Shown here: positions 50,031 to 58,632 of the stretch, one piece after another | How the letters are laid out: each line of letters starts with the position of its first letter | How positions within the stretch are numbered: position 1 is the stretch's first letter | Assembly: GCA_034428935.1 (NCBI GenBank) | Contig: DAOUHB010000165.1 | Location: 7,885 to 71,884, forward strand | DNA: 64,000 nucleotides | Origin: JAAYZQ01 sp034428935 | GTDB taxonomy: Bacteria > Chloroflexota > Anaerolineae > JAAYZQ01 | Reading direction: 5' to 3' | Translations under genes and position numbers: made by a program | Notes under the pieces: model-generated | Databases searched by the model: none | Seen by the model: the letters and a program-made list of their open reading frames with translations, nothing else | What the model was told of the DNA's origin: nothing

Positions 50031-52439
50031 ATGAGCGCACCGGAAGCAACCACCATCGGGCAGGGCCAGGCAGGGCCAACGCGCGGCCAGCGCATCAAAA
50101 AAGACTACAACGAGGCTATTCCATCCATCTGTATCGAGCGAGCTGTGTGCTACACGCGATCGCACCGGGAGACCGGCGGCCAGCCGCTCATCGTCAGGCG
50201 GGCCCGGGCTTTCCAGGAAGCGTGCGAGCACATCCCCGTCACCATCTACCCCAACGAGTTGATCGTCGGCAATCGGGGAGGAGAGAGGCGCGCTGGCTGC
50301 GTGAACCCCGAGGTGTCGTGGCGTTGGGTCGAAGAAGAGATGGAACGTTTCGAGATCCGCGAGCAGGACCCGTACCGGATCACGGCCCGGCAAAAAGAGG
50401 TGCTGCGCAACGAGGTCTTTGCCTACTGGAAGGGCCAATCGCTGGAGGAGGCCTACCTCGCCCGGCTGCCCGACGAGACCGCACGCGTTGTGGTCGACAC
50501 CGGGGTGGTGGACAATGACTCCAAGTGGCGCGCCTACGTGGGCGAGATCACGCCCGACTTTCAAGACGTGATCTTTCCGCAGGGCTTTGCCGGGATCAGG
50601 GCCGAAGCCGAGGCGCATCTCCGCCTCCTGGAGCCCACCAGCGCCGAGAACCTGGAAAAGATGCACTTTTATCAGGCGGCCATTATCACCAGCACCGCGC
50701 TCATTCGCCTGGGCGAGCGCTATGCTGAAAAGGCCGAAGAGCTGGCCCGGACAGAACCGGACCCCACGAGGAAGCAGGAGCTGCTGCGCTCCGCCGAGAA
50801 CTGCCGCCGGGTCCCCGCCAACCCTCCCCGAACCTTCTGGGAGGCGATGCAGATGGTGTGGTTCGTGCAGGTGGGGCGGGCCATCGCGGAGAACGCCGTG
50901 GCCCTGAACCTGGGGCGCTTTGACCAGTACATGTTTCCCTACTACCAGCGAGACGTGGCGGCAGGCATCCTCACGCCGGAACAGGCCCAGGAGCTGATCG
51001 AGTGCCTGTGGATCAAGCTCTCGGAGTGGGTATGGGCCATCTCGACCAACACGGCCAGGTTCTTTGCAGGATATTGCGCCTTTCAGAACCTGACGGTGGG
51101 CGGCCGGAAGAGGGACGGCACAGATGGGACCAACGCTCTGTCGTACATGTGTCTGCGCGCCACGGCCAACGTCCGGACCCACCAGCCAGGCCTGAGCGTT
51201 CGCATCCACCCCGACAGCCCCGAGGAGTTTCTCCTCGAGGTTTGCCGCCTGATCCGCCTCGGCACCGGCTTTCCGGCGGTCCACAACGACCGGACCGGGT
51301 CGGCGATGCTCCTGGCGGCCGGCCTGTCGCCGGCCGACGCGCGCGATTGGAACAACTGCGGCTGCGTGGTGCCCCATTTTCGCAAGGTGGGCGAATGGAC
51401 TGCGGCGGCCAACATCAACCTCGCCTCGGCCCTCGAGTATGCCCTGAACGATGGGCGGGGGCGCCTGGATGGAGAACAGCGGGGACTGCCCACGGGAGAT
51501 CCGGCTTCCTTCCAGACGTTCCAGCAGGTCAAGGAAGCGTATTACGCCCAGCTCGCCTACCTGATCAGACAGACGGTGATTGCCACGGTCATTGCCCAGG
51601 ACGTCCACGCGCAACTGGCACCGCGGCCGTTCATGTCGACCCTGGTAGACGGCTGCCTGGCCAAGGGCAAGGACCTGGCCAGGGGCGGAGCCTTTTACAA
51701 CGTCGGGCCGGTGCTGACCGGCATCGGCGTCGCCGACGTAGCCAACTCGCTGGCGGCCGTGGAGCGGCTGGTGTTCGAAGCAAAGTCCGTCACCCTTGGA
51801 GAGCTGTGCGAGGCGCTGGATCGCAACTGGGAGGGTTACGAGGCGATCCGCGCCAGCGCGATCAAGTGCCCGAAGTACGGCAACGACGACGACAGCGTGG
51901 ATCGTTTCGCCGTGGAGCTCAGCAACTTTTACCACGACGAGATCCGCAAATACAAGGACTGGCACGGGCAGCCCTTTAACTCGGCCTTCATGGGCATCTC
52001 GAACTATATCCCGGCCGGAGCGGTGGTCGGCGCCACCCCCGACGGGCGCCTGGCCGGCACCCCGCTGACCGAGGGTTGCTCGCCGCATTGCGGGACCGAC
52101 GTGACGAGCCCCACCGCGGCCATGAGATCCGTGGCCAAGATCAGCCACGAGAGCCACTCGGGCGGCACGCTGCTCAACGTCAAGCTCTCGCCCGATGCCC
52201 TCAAGACAGACCGGGACCTGCGTAACCTGGCGGCCATGATCCGGGGGTATTTCGAGCTGGGGGCCTTTCACGTCCAGTTCAACGTCGTCAGCCCCGAGAC
52301 CCTGCGGGATGCGCAGCGGCACCCCGAGAACTACCAGGATCTCCTGGTAAGGGTCGCCGGCTACAGCACGCGCTTTGTCACCCTCTCCAGGGAGGTGCAA
52401 GACGCCATCCTGGCGCGGACAACGTACGAGGCCCTGTGA
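50031..52439 (+). CDS. Glycyl radical enzyme of unassigned reaction
   Basis: An 802-residue glycyl radical enzyme of the pyruvate-formate-lyase/dehydratase superfamily. The radical site is G777 in RVAGYSTRF near the C terminus. The active-site loop reads NNCGCVVPHF, with C443 and C445; C445 aligns with the thiyl Cys of GCVEP-type enzymes. The Glu two residues after that Cys, used by glycerol, diol, choline and isethionate enzymes, is Val447 here. So it is not a standard member of those groups, and the substrate is unknown. ATG 50031 has CAGGAG upstream. The activase gene overlaps its stop (GTGA). Confidence 0.9.
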   Translation: MSAPEATTIGQGQAGPTRGQRIKKDYNEAIPSICIERAVCYTRSHRETGGQPLIVRRARAFQEACEHIPVTIYPNELIVGNRGGERRAGCVNPEVSWRWVEEEMERFEIREQDPYRITARQKEVLRNEVFAYWKGQSLEEAYLARLPDETARVVVDTGVVDNDSKWRAYVGEITPDFQDVIFPQGFAGIRAEAEAHLRLLEPTSAENLEKMHFYQAAIITSTALIRLGERYAEKAEELARTEPDPTRKQELLRSAENCRRVPANPPRTFWEAMQMVWFVQVGRAIAENAVALNLGRFDQYMFPYYQRDVAAGILTPEQAQELIECLWIKLSEWVWAISTNTARFFAGYCAFQNLTVGGRKRDGTDGTNALSYMCLRATANVRTHQPGLSVRIHPDSPEEFLLEVCRLIRLGTGFPAVHNDRTGSAMLLAAGLSPADARDWNNCGCVVPHFRKVGEWTAAANINLASALEYALNDGRGRLDGEQRGLPTGDPASFQTFQQVKEAYYAQLAYLIRQTVIATVIAQDVHAQLAPRPFMSTLVDGCLAKGKDLARGGAFYNVGPVLTGIGVADVANSLAAVERLVFEAKSVTLGELCEALDRNWEGYEAIRASAIKCPKYGNDDDSVDRFAVELSNFYHDEIRKYKDWHGQPFNSAFMGISNYIPAGAVVGATPDGRLAGTPLTEGCSPHCGTDVTSPTAAMRSVAKISHESHSGGTLLNVKLSPDALKTDRDLRNLAAMIRGYFELGAFHVQFNVVSPETLRDAQRHPENYQDLLVRVAGYSTRFVTLSREVQDAILARTTYEAL

Positions 52440-53452
52440 GTCCCTGGACAGGTGAGGCAGCCATGGAGCAAGGTGGTGGCGCCGACCCTTCCGGCGTGGT
52501 GTTCGAGATCCAGCGCTGGTCGGGCAACGATGGCCCGGGCATTCGCACCGTCGTCTTTATCAAGGGCTGCCCGCTGCGCTGCGCGTGGTGCTGCAACCCC
52601 GAATCCTGGAGCCCGGCACCGCAGGTCGCCTTCTTCCAGGAACGATGCCTGGACTGCGGGCGGTGCCGGGATGCCTGCCCGCAGCAAATTGCCGGGCCCC
52701 GCGGCCTCGGCGGCCGGGGGGACGCGCCGGGCTGCACAGCCTGCGGTCGGTGTGTCGAGGTCTGTCCGTCCGGCGCCCGCGTGCTCATGGGCAAGAGGAT
52801 GTCGGCGGGCGAGGTGCTGGCAGCCGTCGAGAGGGACCGCGTTTTCTATCGCCAATCGGGCGGCGGGGTGACGTTCTCCGGCGGCGAGGCGCTGGCCCGA
52901 CCACGCTTTCTGAAAGCGCTGGTCGACGGCTGCCAGGCCGGCGGGCTGCCCATGGCCCTGGAAACCTGTGGCCACTTTTCGTGGGACAGGTGCGAGGAGA
53001 TCCTGGCCGCGATGGACGTAGTCTTTGTCGACATCAAGCACCTGGACCCGGCGGTTCACAGGCGCGTGACCGGTGTTGACAACCGGCTCATCCTCCAGAA
53101 CGCGATCCGCATGGCCCGTGCCGGGCTGCCCCTCGTCATTCGGGTGCCCCTCATCCCCGGCATCAACGACGACGCCGCCAGCGTCGAGGCCATCGCCGCT
53201 TTTGTATCGCGGGAGCTCGGCGGCGCCCTGGGCGTGGAGGTGCTGCCGTACCACACCCTGGGAAAGGGCAAGTACGCGGCCCTCGGCCTGGACTACCGGC
53301 TGGCAGACCTGCTTCCCCCGGAACCCGAGTCCGTCGTCCGGGCCAGGAGGATCTTTCAGGATCTGGGCGTCACCAACCTGTATTATGGCAGCGCGCCAGT
53401 GCCCACGGCAATGGCCGGCAAGGAGGAGAAGGATGAGCGAGGTGCCCTTTGA
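52436..53452 (+). CDS. Glycyl-radical enzyme activating enzyme (radical SAM)
   Basis: A 338-residue activase that uses SAM and a [4Fe-4S] cluster to place the radical on the partner enzyme's Gly. The radical SAM cysteines are C45, C49 and C52 (KGCPLRCAWC). Two ferredoxin clusters follow (C71, C74, C77, C81 and C100, C103, C106, C110), as in activases of dehydratase-type glycyl radical enzymes. GGGVTFSGGE is the SAM-binding motif. GTG 52436 overlaps the enzyme's stop; ATG 52463 with AGGTGA is an alternative. The adjacent enzyme is its evident partner. Confidence 0.94.
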   Translation: MSPWTGEAAMEQGGGADPSGVVFEIQRWSGNDGPGIRTVVFIKGCPLRCAWCCNPESWSPAPQVAFFQERCLDCGRCRDACPQQIAGPRGLGGRGDAPGCTACGRCVEVCPSGARVLMGKRMSAGEVLAAVERDRVFYRQSGGGVTFSGGEALARPRFLKALVDGCQAGGLPMALETCGHFSWDRCEEILAAMDVVFVDIKHLDPAVHRRVTGVDNRLILQNAIRMARAGLPLVIRVPLIPGINDDAASVEAIAAFVSRELGGALGVEVLPYHTLGKGKYAALGLDYRLADLLPPEPESVVRARRIFQDLGVTNLYYGSAPVPTAMAGKEEKDERGAL

Positions 53453-53714
53453 CCTGGACAAGGAGGGCAACCTGATGATCGACCGCAGCTCCTTCGACGT
53501 GATGACCGGGCGCTGGATCAACCGGCGCATCGTCATTCGCGATGGCGTTCGGCGGGACACACCCTTCTCGGTGCGCTGTTACAACGCGGGCGAGATACGG
53601 CAACTGCTGGCGGCGGCCGGCCTGGAGATCGTCAAGCTGTGCGCGGGCTGGAGGGGCCAGCCGCCCTCCGCCGAGTCGCGGGGTTTGGCCGTCGTCGCCC
53701 GCAAAACCACCTGA
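53433..53714 (+). CDS. C-terminal fragment of a class I SAM methyltransferase
   Basis: A 93-residue protein with its own strong AAGGAGGAG site at ATG 53433, overlapping the activase end by 20 bp. The sequence (SSFDVMTGRWINRRIVIRDG, then PFSVRCYNAGEIRQLLAAAGLEIV and SRGLAVVARKT) matches the last third of methyltransferases that normally have a Rossmann SAM-binding domain before it. That domain is absent in all frames upstream, where the activase lies. It may be a decayed remnant or a recruited small subunit. Confidence 0.6.
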   Translation: MSEVPFDLDKEGNLMIDRSSFDVMTGRWINRRIVIRDGVRRDTPFSVRCYNAGEIRQLLAAAGLEIVKLCAGWRGQPPSAESRGLAVVARKTT

Positions 53715-53720
53715 CGCGTG

Positions 53721-53756
53721 GCGCGCCCCCTGCCGCCGGTGCAACAGGGGGCGCGC
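53721..53756. terminator. Strong hairpin after the glycyl radical enzyme operon
   Basis: A 12-bp perfect stem (GCGCGCCCCCTG with its complement) and a 12-nt loop, beginning 7 bp after the last stop. No U-tract follows. Confidence 0.7.
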
Positions 53757-53761
53757 AATCG

Positions 53762-53809
53762 CTGAGGGGCCGGCTGTGCGTCGAGTGGGGTTCGATTCCG
53801 GCCCCTCAG
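53762..53809. terminator. Second 12-bp hairpin with a T-loop-like segment
   Basis: CTGAGGGGCCGG and its exact complement enclose 24 bases containing GGTTCGATTCC, which resembles the T-loop of tRNA. At 48 nt it is too short for a tRNA. It lies 10 bp beyond the stop of the convergent cupredoxin gene and may terminate that transcript. Confidence 0.55.
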
Positions 53810-53818
53810 ATGCGAGTG

Positions 53819-54748
53819 CTATGGGACGACGATGATCGTGCCGGACATCCCAACACCTCCCGGCCCGCCGTGGGGGGCGCAGTAGTAGGGATACTCGCCG
53901 GGTTCCGTGAAGGTATAGTAGAACTCTTCTCCCTTGCTCAGCCCTCCGCTGTCGAACAGCCCCGTGTCCGAGCTCACGGTGTGGGTCACGTCGTCCTTGT
54001 TGGAGAACTTGACCTCGGTGCCAACCTTGACCGTCAGCACCCGGGGCACGAACTGAAAGTCCTCCAGCTCCACCTCGCCCTCGTCCGTGGCGGTCGTCGC
54101 CGCGCCGGACGCGGGCGCCTCGGGGGTTGGCGCATCCGTTGGCGACGCAGCGGCCGGCTCAGGGGTGGGTGCCGCCTCCAGGCCACCTGTGACCGCAAAG
54201 GCCGGACTGACCATTTGCTCGCCGACAAACACCGGGCCATCGACTCCCGGGAACTCGTAAGTGCCCACCTCGCCCGCGTCGGTGTGCAGCATCGCGTACA
54301 GCGTCTCGGTTGCCTGCGTCACGTCGATCATCACGGTCACGTCCGCGTTCTCGCCTTCGTTAACGGGGCTGTAGCCCAGCACCGGGCCGGGATTGCCGTC
54401 TTGCTGGGCGTGAACTACCAGCCAGCCGGGCCCGGCGCTCACTACCTGAGCAATCGTCACCATGCCGTGCATGATGGCCTGGTCGGCGACCGTCACCGCC
54501 GGGGTGATGGCTGCCGGCATGGGCTCGGCGGTGGGCGTCGCCGCCGGCTCCTGGGTGGGTGCTTCCGTAGCCTGTGGCTCCAGGGTCGGCTCGGCATCCG
54601 CATCGGCATCCGGGACAGCGGTCGGTACCGCCTGCCCGCAGGCACCGACCAGCAAAGCAATCAGTAGCAGGGCACCCGCGGCCAGCGTCGCCGGCCGACG
54701 CCCCACGGCCGAGTTCGCCCTTGACTTCACGTCGTTCAGTCCCAACAT
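53819..54748 (-). CDS. Cupredoxin-domain lipoprotein with N-terminal DUF7282-like domain
   Basis: A 309-residue exported lipoprotein (lipobox LLVGACG). A Pro/Thr/Glu linker leads to a DUF7282-like beta domain (about 82-190), a second linker, and a plastocyanin-like type I copper domain (about 225-309). Copper ligands appear as His in DVTHTV, then Cys, His and Met in YYCAPHGGPGGVGM. It probably carries electrons at the cell surface, as Chloroflexota blue copper proteins do. ATG 54748 has GGAGG 11 bases upstream. Confidence 0.85.
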   Translation of the reverse strand: MLGLNDVKSRANSAVGRRPATLAAGALLLIALLVGACGQAVPTAVPDADADAEPTLEPQATEAPTQEPAATPTAEPMPAAITPAVTVADQAIMHGMVTIAQVVSAGPGWLVVHAQQDGNPGPVLGYSPVNEGENADVTVMIDVTQATETLYAMLHTDAGEVGTYEFPGVDGPVFVGEQMVSPAFAVTGGLEAAPTPEPAAASPTDAPTPEAPASGAATTATDEGEVELEDFQFVPRVLTVKVGTEVKFSNKDDVTHTVSSDTGLFDSGGLSKGEEFYYTFTEPGEYPYYCAPHGGPGGVGMSGTIIVVP

Positions 54749-54914
54749 TTTTTCCGATCCTCCTGTTGCTGGTTAGTCCGCCTCTCGTTCGGTCGGCTGT
54801 ATGTATTCTATGGTACGCGCACAGGCAGGAGGTAGATCCATCCCTCTCGTTAGAGGAGCATAAAAGTCGGGGATTCGGGATTCTATTGCGGGCGCGAGCG
54901 CGATGAACCGCGCA

Positions 54915-56366
54915 CTACGAACGGGGATGGGCCGGCGGTACTCTGTCAAGCAGTCGGTCCGGGACGCGCGGAGATCGCCGGGGCATGGAATGCGGCGGGC
55001 AGGCCAGCAGGGCCTCCAGCAGGGGCAGCATCCCCGAGACCCGCCTGGCGCGGATCACCAGGTCCCACAACGGCTCGAGCTTTTTCCAGCCGGCACTGTA
55101 GGCCACGTGGCGCAGCTGCCCGGTCCACGTCCCCTTGGCCGAGGCGGATTGCAGGATCGAGCCCCAGCGGTAGAACTCGTGGTAGGCGCGCCGATATCCC
55201 TCCTCCAGGGTCTGCACCGTCATCCTCGCCGGGCGAAAGACGGCGTGGCGGGTGTCATACAGGTCCCAGTCGCTGGTGGTGATGCGCCCCGCGGCTGCCA
55301 GCCGCCCGTGGAGGGCGGTGCCCGGGTAGGGTGTCAGGATATGGAAGGTGGCCGTCTCGATGCCCTGCTCGATGGCCCATTCCACGGTCCGATCAAAGAC
55401 CGTCTCGTCGTCGCCGTCCATGCCAAAGACCAGGCTGGCGTTGACCATGACGCCCAGGCTGTGCAGGCGACGAACGGCCGCCCGGTAGTCCTGGCCGAGA
55501 TTGTGTCCCTTGTGCTGCGAGCGCAGATTGCCGGGCTCGAGCGTCTCGAAGCCGACAAAGAGGCTGCGCAGCCCGCAGTTCACCGCCTTCTCCAGCAGGC
55601 CCGGCCGCAGCACCGCCTGCACCGTGCCCGCCGCCTGCCACAGCCGCCCCATGCCCGCCATGCCGTCAAAGAGCGCCGCGGCAAAGCGCGCATCGCCAAA
55701 GAGGTGGTCGTCCAGGAAGTAAAGGTGGCGGCCCGGCAGCCGCTCGATCTCGGCCAGCGCGGCGTCGACCGCCTGGGTGTAAAAGGAGCGGCCACCCTGG
55801 AAGAAGGCCTCCTTGTAGCAAAAGTCGCAGGCATGGGGGCAGCCTCGCGAGACAACCAGGGAGTTGGGCACCAGGTAGAGGTGCCGCTTGATCAGGTCGC
55901 GGCGGACCGGGGGCAAACCCTCCAGCGTGCGCTCGCGGGAACGGTAGACCTTGCCCGGCCGGCCTGCCCGAAAGTCGGCCAGAAACCGGGGCCAGGCCTC
56001 CTCCGCCGGCCCCAGAAAGATCGTGTCGGCGTGGCGGGCGGCCTCTTCCGGCAGCGAGGTGACGTGCAGCCCGCCCAGCGCTACGTGCACGCCCCTGGCC
56101 CGGTAGGCGTCGGCCAGCTCGTAGGCGCGGTAGGCCGACGTGATGTAGGCCTGGATGGCCACCAGGTCCGGCTCGTCCCGCCCACCCGGCACCCCGAGCC
56201 TGGCCGGCCCCTCGACGTGCTCGTCGTGGATGCTCACCTCGTCGTCATCCGCCAGGTAGCCCGCCAGGGTGGCCAGCCCCAACGGTGGGAAGAGAGCGTA
56301 CTTGATGGGCCGCCAATCGGGGCTCCAGGCCTCGGTCAGGGCCGGCAGGATCATCTTGACTTTCAT
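54915..56366 (-). CDS. B12-binding-domain radical SAM protein
   Basis: A 483-residue protein with an N-terminal cobalamin-binding-like domain (about 1-150, PPLGLATLAGYL then GGLHVTSLPEEAARHADTIFLGPAE) and a radical SAM core whose cluster motif is CPHACDFC near 187-194. The C-terminal ~130 residues resemble DUF4070. Related proteins include hopanoid methylases and other lipid- or pigment-modifying enzymes. ATG 56366 has AGGAG eight bases upstream. The C-terminal end (CPPHSMPRRSPR...) is unusually basic. It stands alone, with no obvious partner. Confidence 0.85.
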   Translation of the reverse strand: MKVKMILPALTEAWSPDWRPIKYALFPPLGLATLAGYLADDDEVSIHDEHVEGPARLGVPGGRDEPDLVAIQAYITSAYRAYELADAYRARGVHVALGGLHVTSLPEEAARHADTIFLGPAEEAWPRFLADFRAGRPGKVYRSRERTLEGLPPVRRDLIKRHLYLVPNSLVVSRGCPHACDFCYKEAFFQGGRSFYTQAVDAALAEIERLPGRHLYFLDDHLFGDARFAAALFDGMAGMGRLWQAAGTVQAVLRPGLLEKAVNCGLRSLFVGFETLEPGNLRSQHKGHNLGQDYRAAVRRLHSLGVMVNASLVFGMDGDDETVFDRTVEWAIEQGIETATFHILTPYPGTALHGRLAAAGRITTSDWDLYDTRHAVFRPARMTVQTLEEGYRRAYHEFYRWGSILQSASAKGTWTGQLRHVAYSAGWKKLEPLWDLVIRARRVSGMLPLLEALLACPPHSMPRRSPRVPDRLLDRVPPAHPRS

Positions 56367-56480
56367 CGGCTCGCTCCTCTCGCTGTTCAGGCACATTGTA
56401 TCACGGGCGGCCCGCCCCCGTCGCCGCCCTGGCACCCTGGAATCCATGCCTCAGGGCCGGCAATCGGCGCACTCGGGTGC

Positions 56481-56509
56481 TTGACAGGCGACTGGAACTG
56501 TGTTTTACT
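56481..56509 (+). promoter_or_regulatory. Promoter of the membrane protein and two-component operon
   Basis: TTGACA (56481-56486), a 17-bp spacer and TTTACT (56504-56509), 42 bp before the GTG start. Confidence 0.6.
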
Positions 56510-56550
56510 GGTGCAAACTCGAGCAAAAGTGGCGAAAGGAGCTTTCCATC

Positions 56551-57855
56551 GTGGATTATGCCGCGCATATCCGGGCCCGCCGCGACGATGCCAGGTCCCT
56601 GGAGGACCTTTACCGGGACTCTTTGCGGAAAGGTGAGGCCGACGAGTTCTCGTCCGCCATGCACGCCTGCTACAGGGAATCCCCCGAGGTCGCGCTCTAT
56701 GCAGCCTGGCACTACCGCCTGGATGGAGCCGCTCCGGCAAGTGCCGAGGGCCGTAAGGTCAATTGGCAACTGGCGGTGCCTTTGAGCGTCGGATTGGGCC
56801 TGGTTTTCTGGATCCTGTCCGACCCTCGTTTCGAGGTTCGCAACGATCTGCCCTTCCTGGCACTGGTCTGGGCACCCGTTGGCGCCTGTTTCGTCATCGC
56901 CTTCCTGGCCCTGGCGTCAAACAGGGGCTGGAAGGCGCCGGCGTTGGCCGTTGCCGGATTGGCAGGCATCGCTGCCTACGCGGTGTTGTTTGCCACCGTC
57001 TGGCAGCGATCCCCCGACTATCAGATCCTGGTGGCCGTCCACCTGCCGCTCCTGGCCTGGACGGCGACGGGGGTCAGCCTGTTGTGGTCGGCGCCCGGCG
57101 ATGGGGAGCGCTTTGCCTTCCTGAGGCAATCCATCGAAGTAGCTTTTACGGGAGGCCTGTACCTGGCGGCCGGCGTAGCCCTGGCCGTGATCGCGTCAGG
57201 GCTGTTCGAGGCCATCGGCGTCATCCTGCCCGAGCTCATCCGGCGCTTGTTGTTGGTCGGCGTGGCGGGCCTGATGCCCATCCTGGCGGTGGCCAGCGCC
57301 TACGATCCCGGCCTGCCCCCGTCGAGGCAGAGCGCCCAGCAAGGCCTGGGCAAGCTAATCGCCACGTTGATGCGTCTGCTCCTGCCCCTGACGCTGCTGA
57401 TCCTGGTCATCTACCTGTTTGTCATTCCCTTCAACTTTATGGCTCCATTCCGAGATCGGGACGTGCTCATCGTCTACAACGTCATGCTCTTTGCCATCAT
57501 GGCCCTGTTGCTCGGGGCCACGCCTCTGGCAGCGGGCGACCTCCCGCCACAGCGCCAGCGGCTCTTGCGCCAGGGCATTGTCGCCGTGGCCGCGTTGACC
57601 GTCCTCGTCAGCCTGTATGCCCTGTCGGCCACGATCTACCGGACGGTGCTGGGGGGCATCACCATCAACCGCCTGACCATCATCGGCTGGAACAGCGTCA
57701 ACATCGGCATCCTGGCCTGGCTGATCTACAGCCAGTTGAGGACCGGGCCCGAAGGGTGGGTCGGGCGGCTGCAGACCGCGTTCAGCCGGGGCGCCATCGC
57801 CTACGTCGCCTGGGCACTGTTCCTGCTCGTGGCGATCCCTTTGCTCTTTCGCTAG
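56551..57855 (+). CDS. Polytopic membrane protein of unknown function
   Basis: A 434-residue protein with a soluble N-terminal ~80 residues and ten or more membrane helices. No family is clearly recognised; the long run of helices with an ARG-poor centre recalls DUF4153-like proteins, but this is weak. GTG 56551 has AAAGGAG nine bases upstream, and that site lies in the loop of a small stem (GAAAG/CTTTC). The response-regulator gene starts 12 bp downstream, so it may be a target of or input to that system. Confidence 0.72.
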   Translation: MDYAAHIRARRDDARSLEDLYRDSLRKGEADEFSSAMHACYRESPEVALYAAWHYRLDGAAPASAEGRKVNWQLAVPLSVGLGLVFWILSDPRFEVRNDLPFLALVWAPVGACFVIAFLALASNRGWKAPALAVAGLAGIAAYAVLFATVWQRSPDYQILVAVHLPLLAWTATGVSLLWSAPGDGERFAFLRQSIEVAFTGGLYLAAGVALAVIASGLFEAIGVILPELIRRLLLVGVAGLMPILAVASAYDPGLPPSRQSAQQGLGKLIATLMRLLLPLTLLILVIYLFVIPFNFMAPFRDRDVLIVYNVMLFAIMALLLGATPLAAGDLPPQRQRLLRQGIVAVAALTVLVSLYALSATIYRTVLGGITINRLTIIGWNSVNIGILAWLIYSQLRTGPEGWVGRLQTAFSRGAIAYVAWALFLLVAIPLLFR

Positions 57856-57867
57856 AAGAGGCAGCGC

Positions 57868-58632
57868 ATGCTCACCTTGCTGATTGTCGAGGACAATGAC
57901 AGGCTGCAGCGCGGGCTGAAAGCTGGGCTCGAAGCCACCGGCCAGGTGCGGGTGACCGGCACGGTGACCAGCGGGGAGGAGGCCGTGGCCCACTGCCTGG
58001 ACGCCGCGCCCGACGCCGTCCTCATGGACGTGGCCCTCGCAGGCGAGATGAACGGCATCCAGGCGGCCGTTGCCATCCGGCGGGAGCATCCCCGCCAGCC
58101 GGTGGTCTTTTACTCCATCCAGGACGACGACGCCTACTACCGCGATTTTCTCCGCTCGGGCATGCTCAGCCACTATGCCTACGTGCGCAAGAGCAACTAC
58201 CTGCTGCCCGAGAGCATCGTGCCCCTTCTGCGCGACGCCATCGGCGGGCGGAGCTACATCGACCCCGAGATCGAAGCGCGGGTGCAGGAAGTGCGCCACA
58301 AGGACGCCTACGACCCCCTTGCCCTGTTGGAGCCAAACGAGCGGGCGGTGGTGGCCCTCCTGGCCCAGGGCGCGACCAACGAGCAGATCGCCGAGCGGCT
58401 CGGCTTCCACGACAAGCGCGCCGTGAGCCGCACCAACGGCCAGATCTATGCCGCGTGGGGCCTCAACACCACGCCCACCGACGAGAAGGTGGCACGCACC
58501 CGGGCGGCGGTCATCTATCACCGGCGGCAGTTGGCGGTGTGGGACGACGACGGCACGCCCAGGGTGGCTGATCAGCGCGGGCAGTGGGTGCCCCTGGGCG
58601 AGGTGGGCCTGGCGCCGGGCCATGTGGGTTGA
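57868..58632 (+). CDS. Response regulator with divergent LuxR-type output domain
   Basis: A 254-residue regulator. The receiver is residues 1-125 with D54 in LMDVALAGEMNG. The C-terminal half has ALLEPNERAVVALLAQGATNEQIAERLGFHDKRAVSRTNGQIY near 150-195, an atypical NarL/LuxR-like helix-turn-helix. A further ~55 residues after it are unusual and end in a Gly/Val-rich tail. Its gene overlaps the kinase gene by 11 bp. Confidence 0.85.
   Translation: MLTLLIVEDNDRLQRGLKAGLEATGQVRVTGTVTSGEEAVAHCLDAAPDAVLMDVALAGEMNGIQAAVAIRREHPRQPVVFYSIQDDDAYYRDFLRSGMLSHYAYVRKSNYLLPESIVPLLRDAIGGRSYIDPEIEARVQEVRHKDAYDPLALLEPNERAVVALLAQGATNEQIAERLGFHDKRAVSRTNGQIYAAWGLNTTPTDEKVARTRAAVIYHRRQLAVWDDDGTPRVADQRGQWVPLGEVGLAPGHVG

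Noticed and set aside
53762..53811. A tRNA gene
   Set aside because: The span is only 48 nt. D- and anticodon arms are absent and the T-stem pairs poorly, so only the T-loop-like segment and closing stem match.
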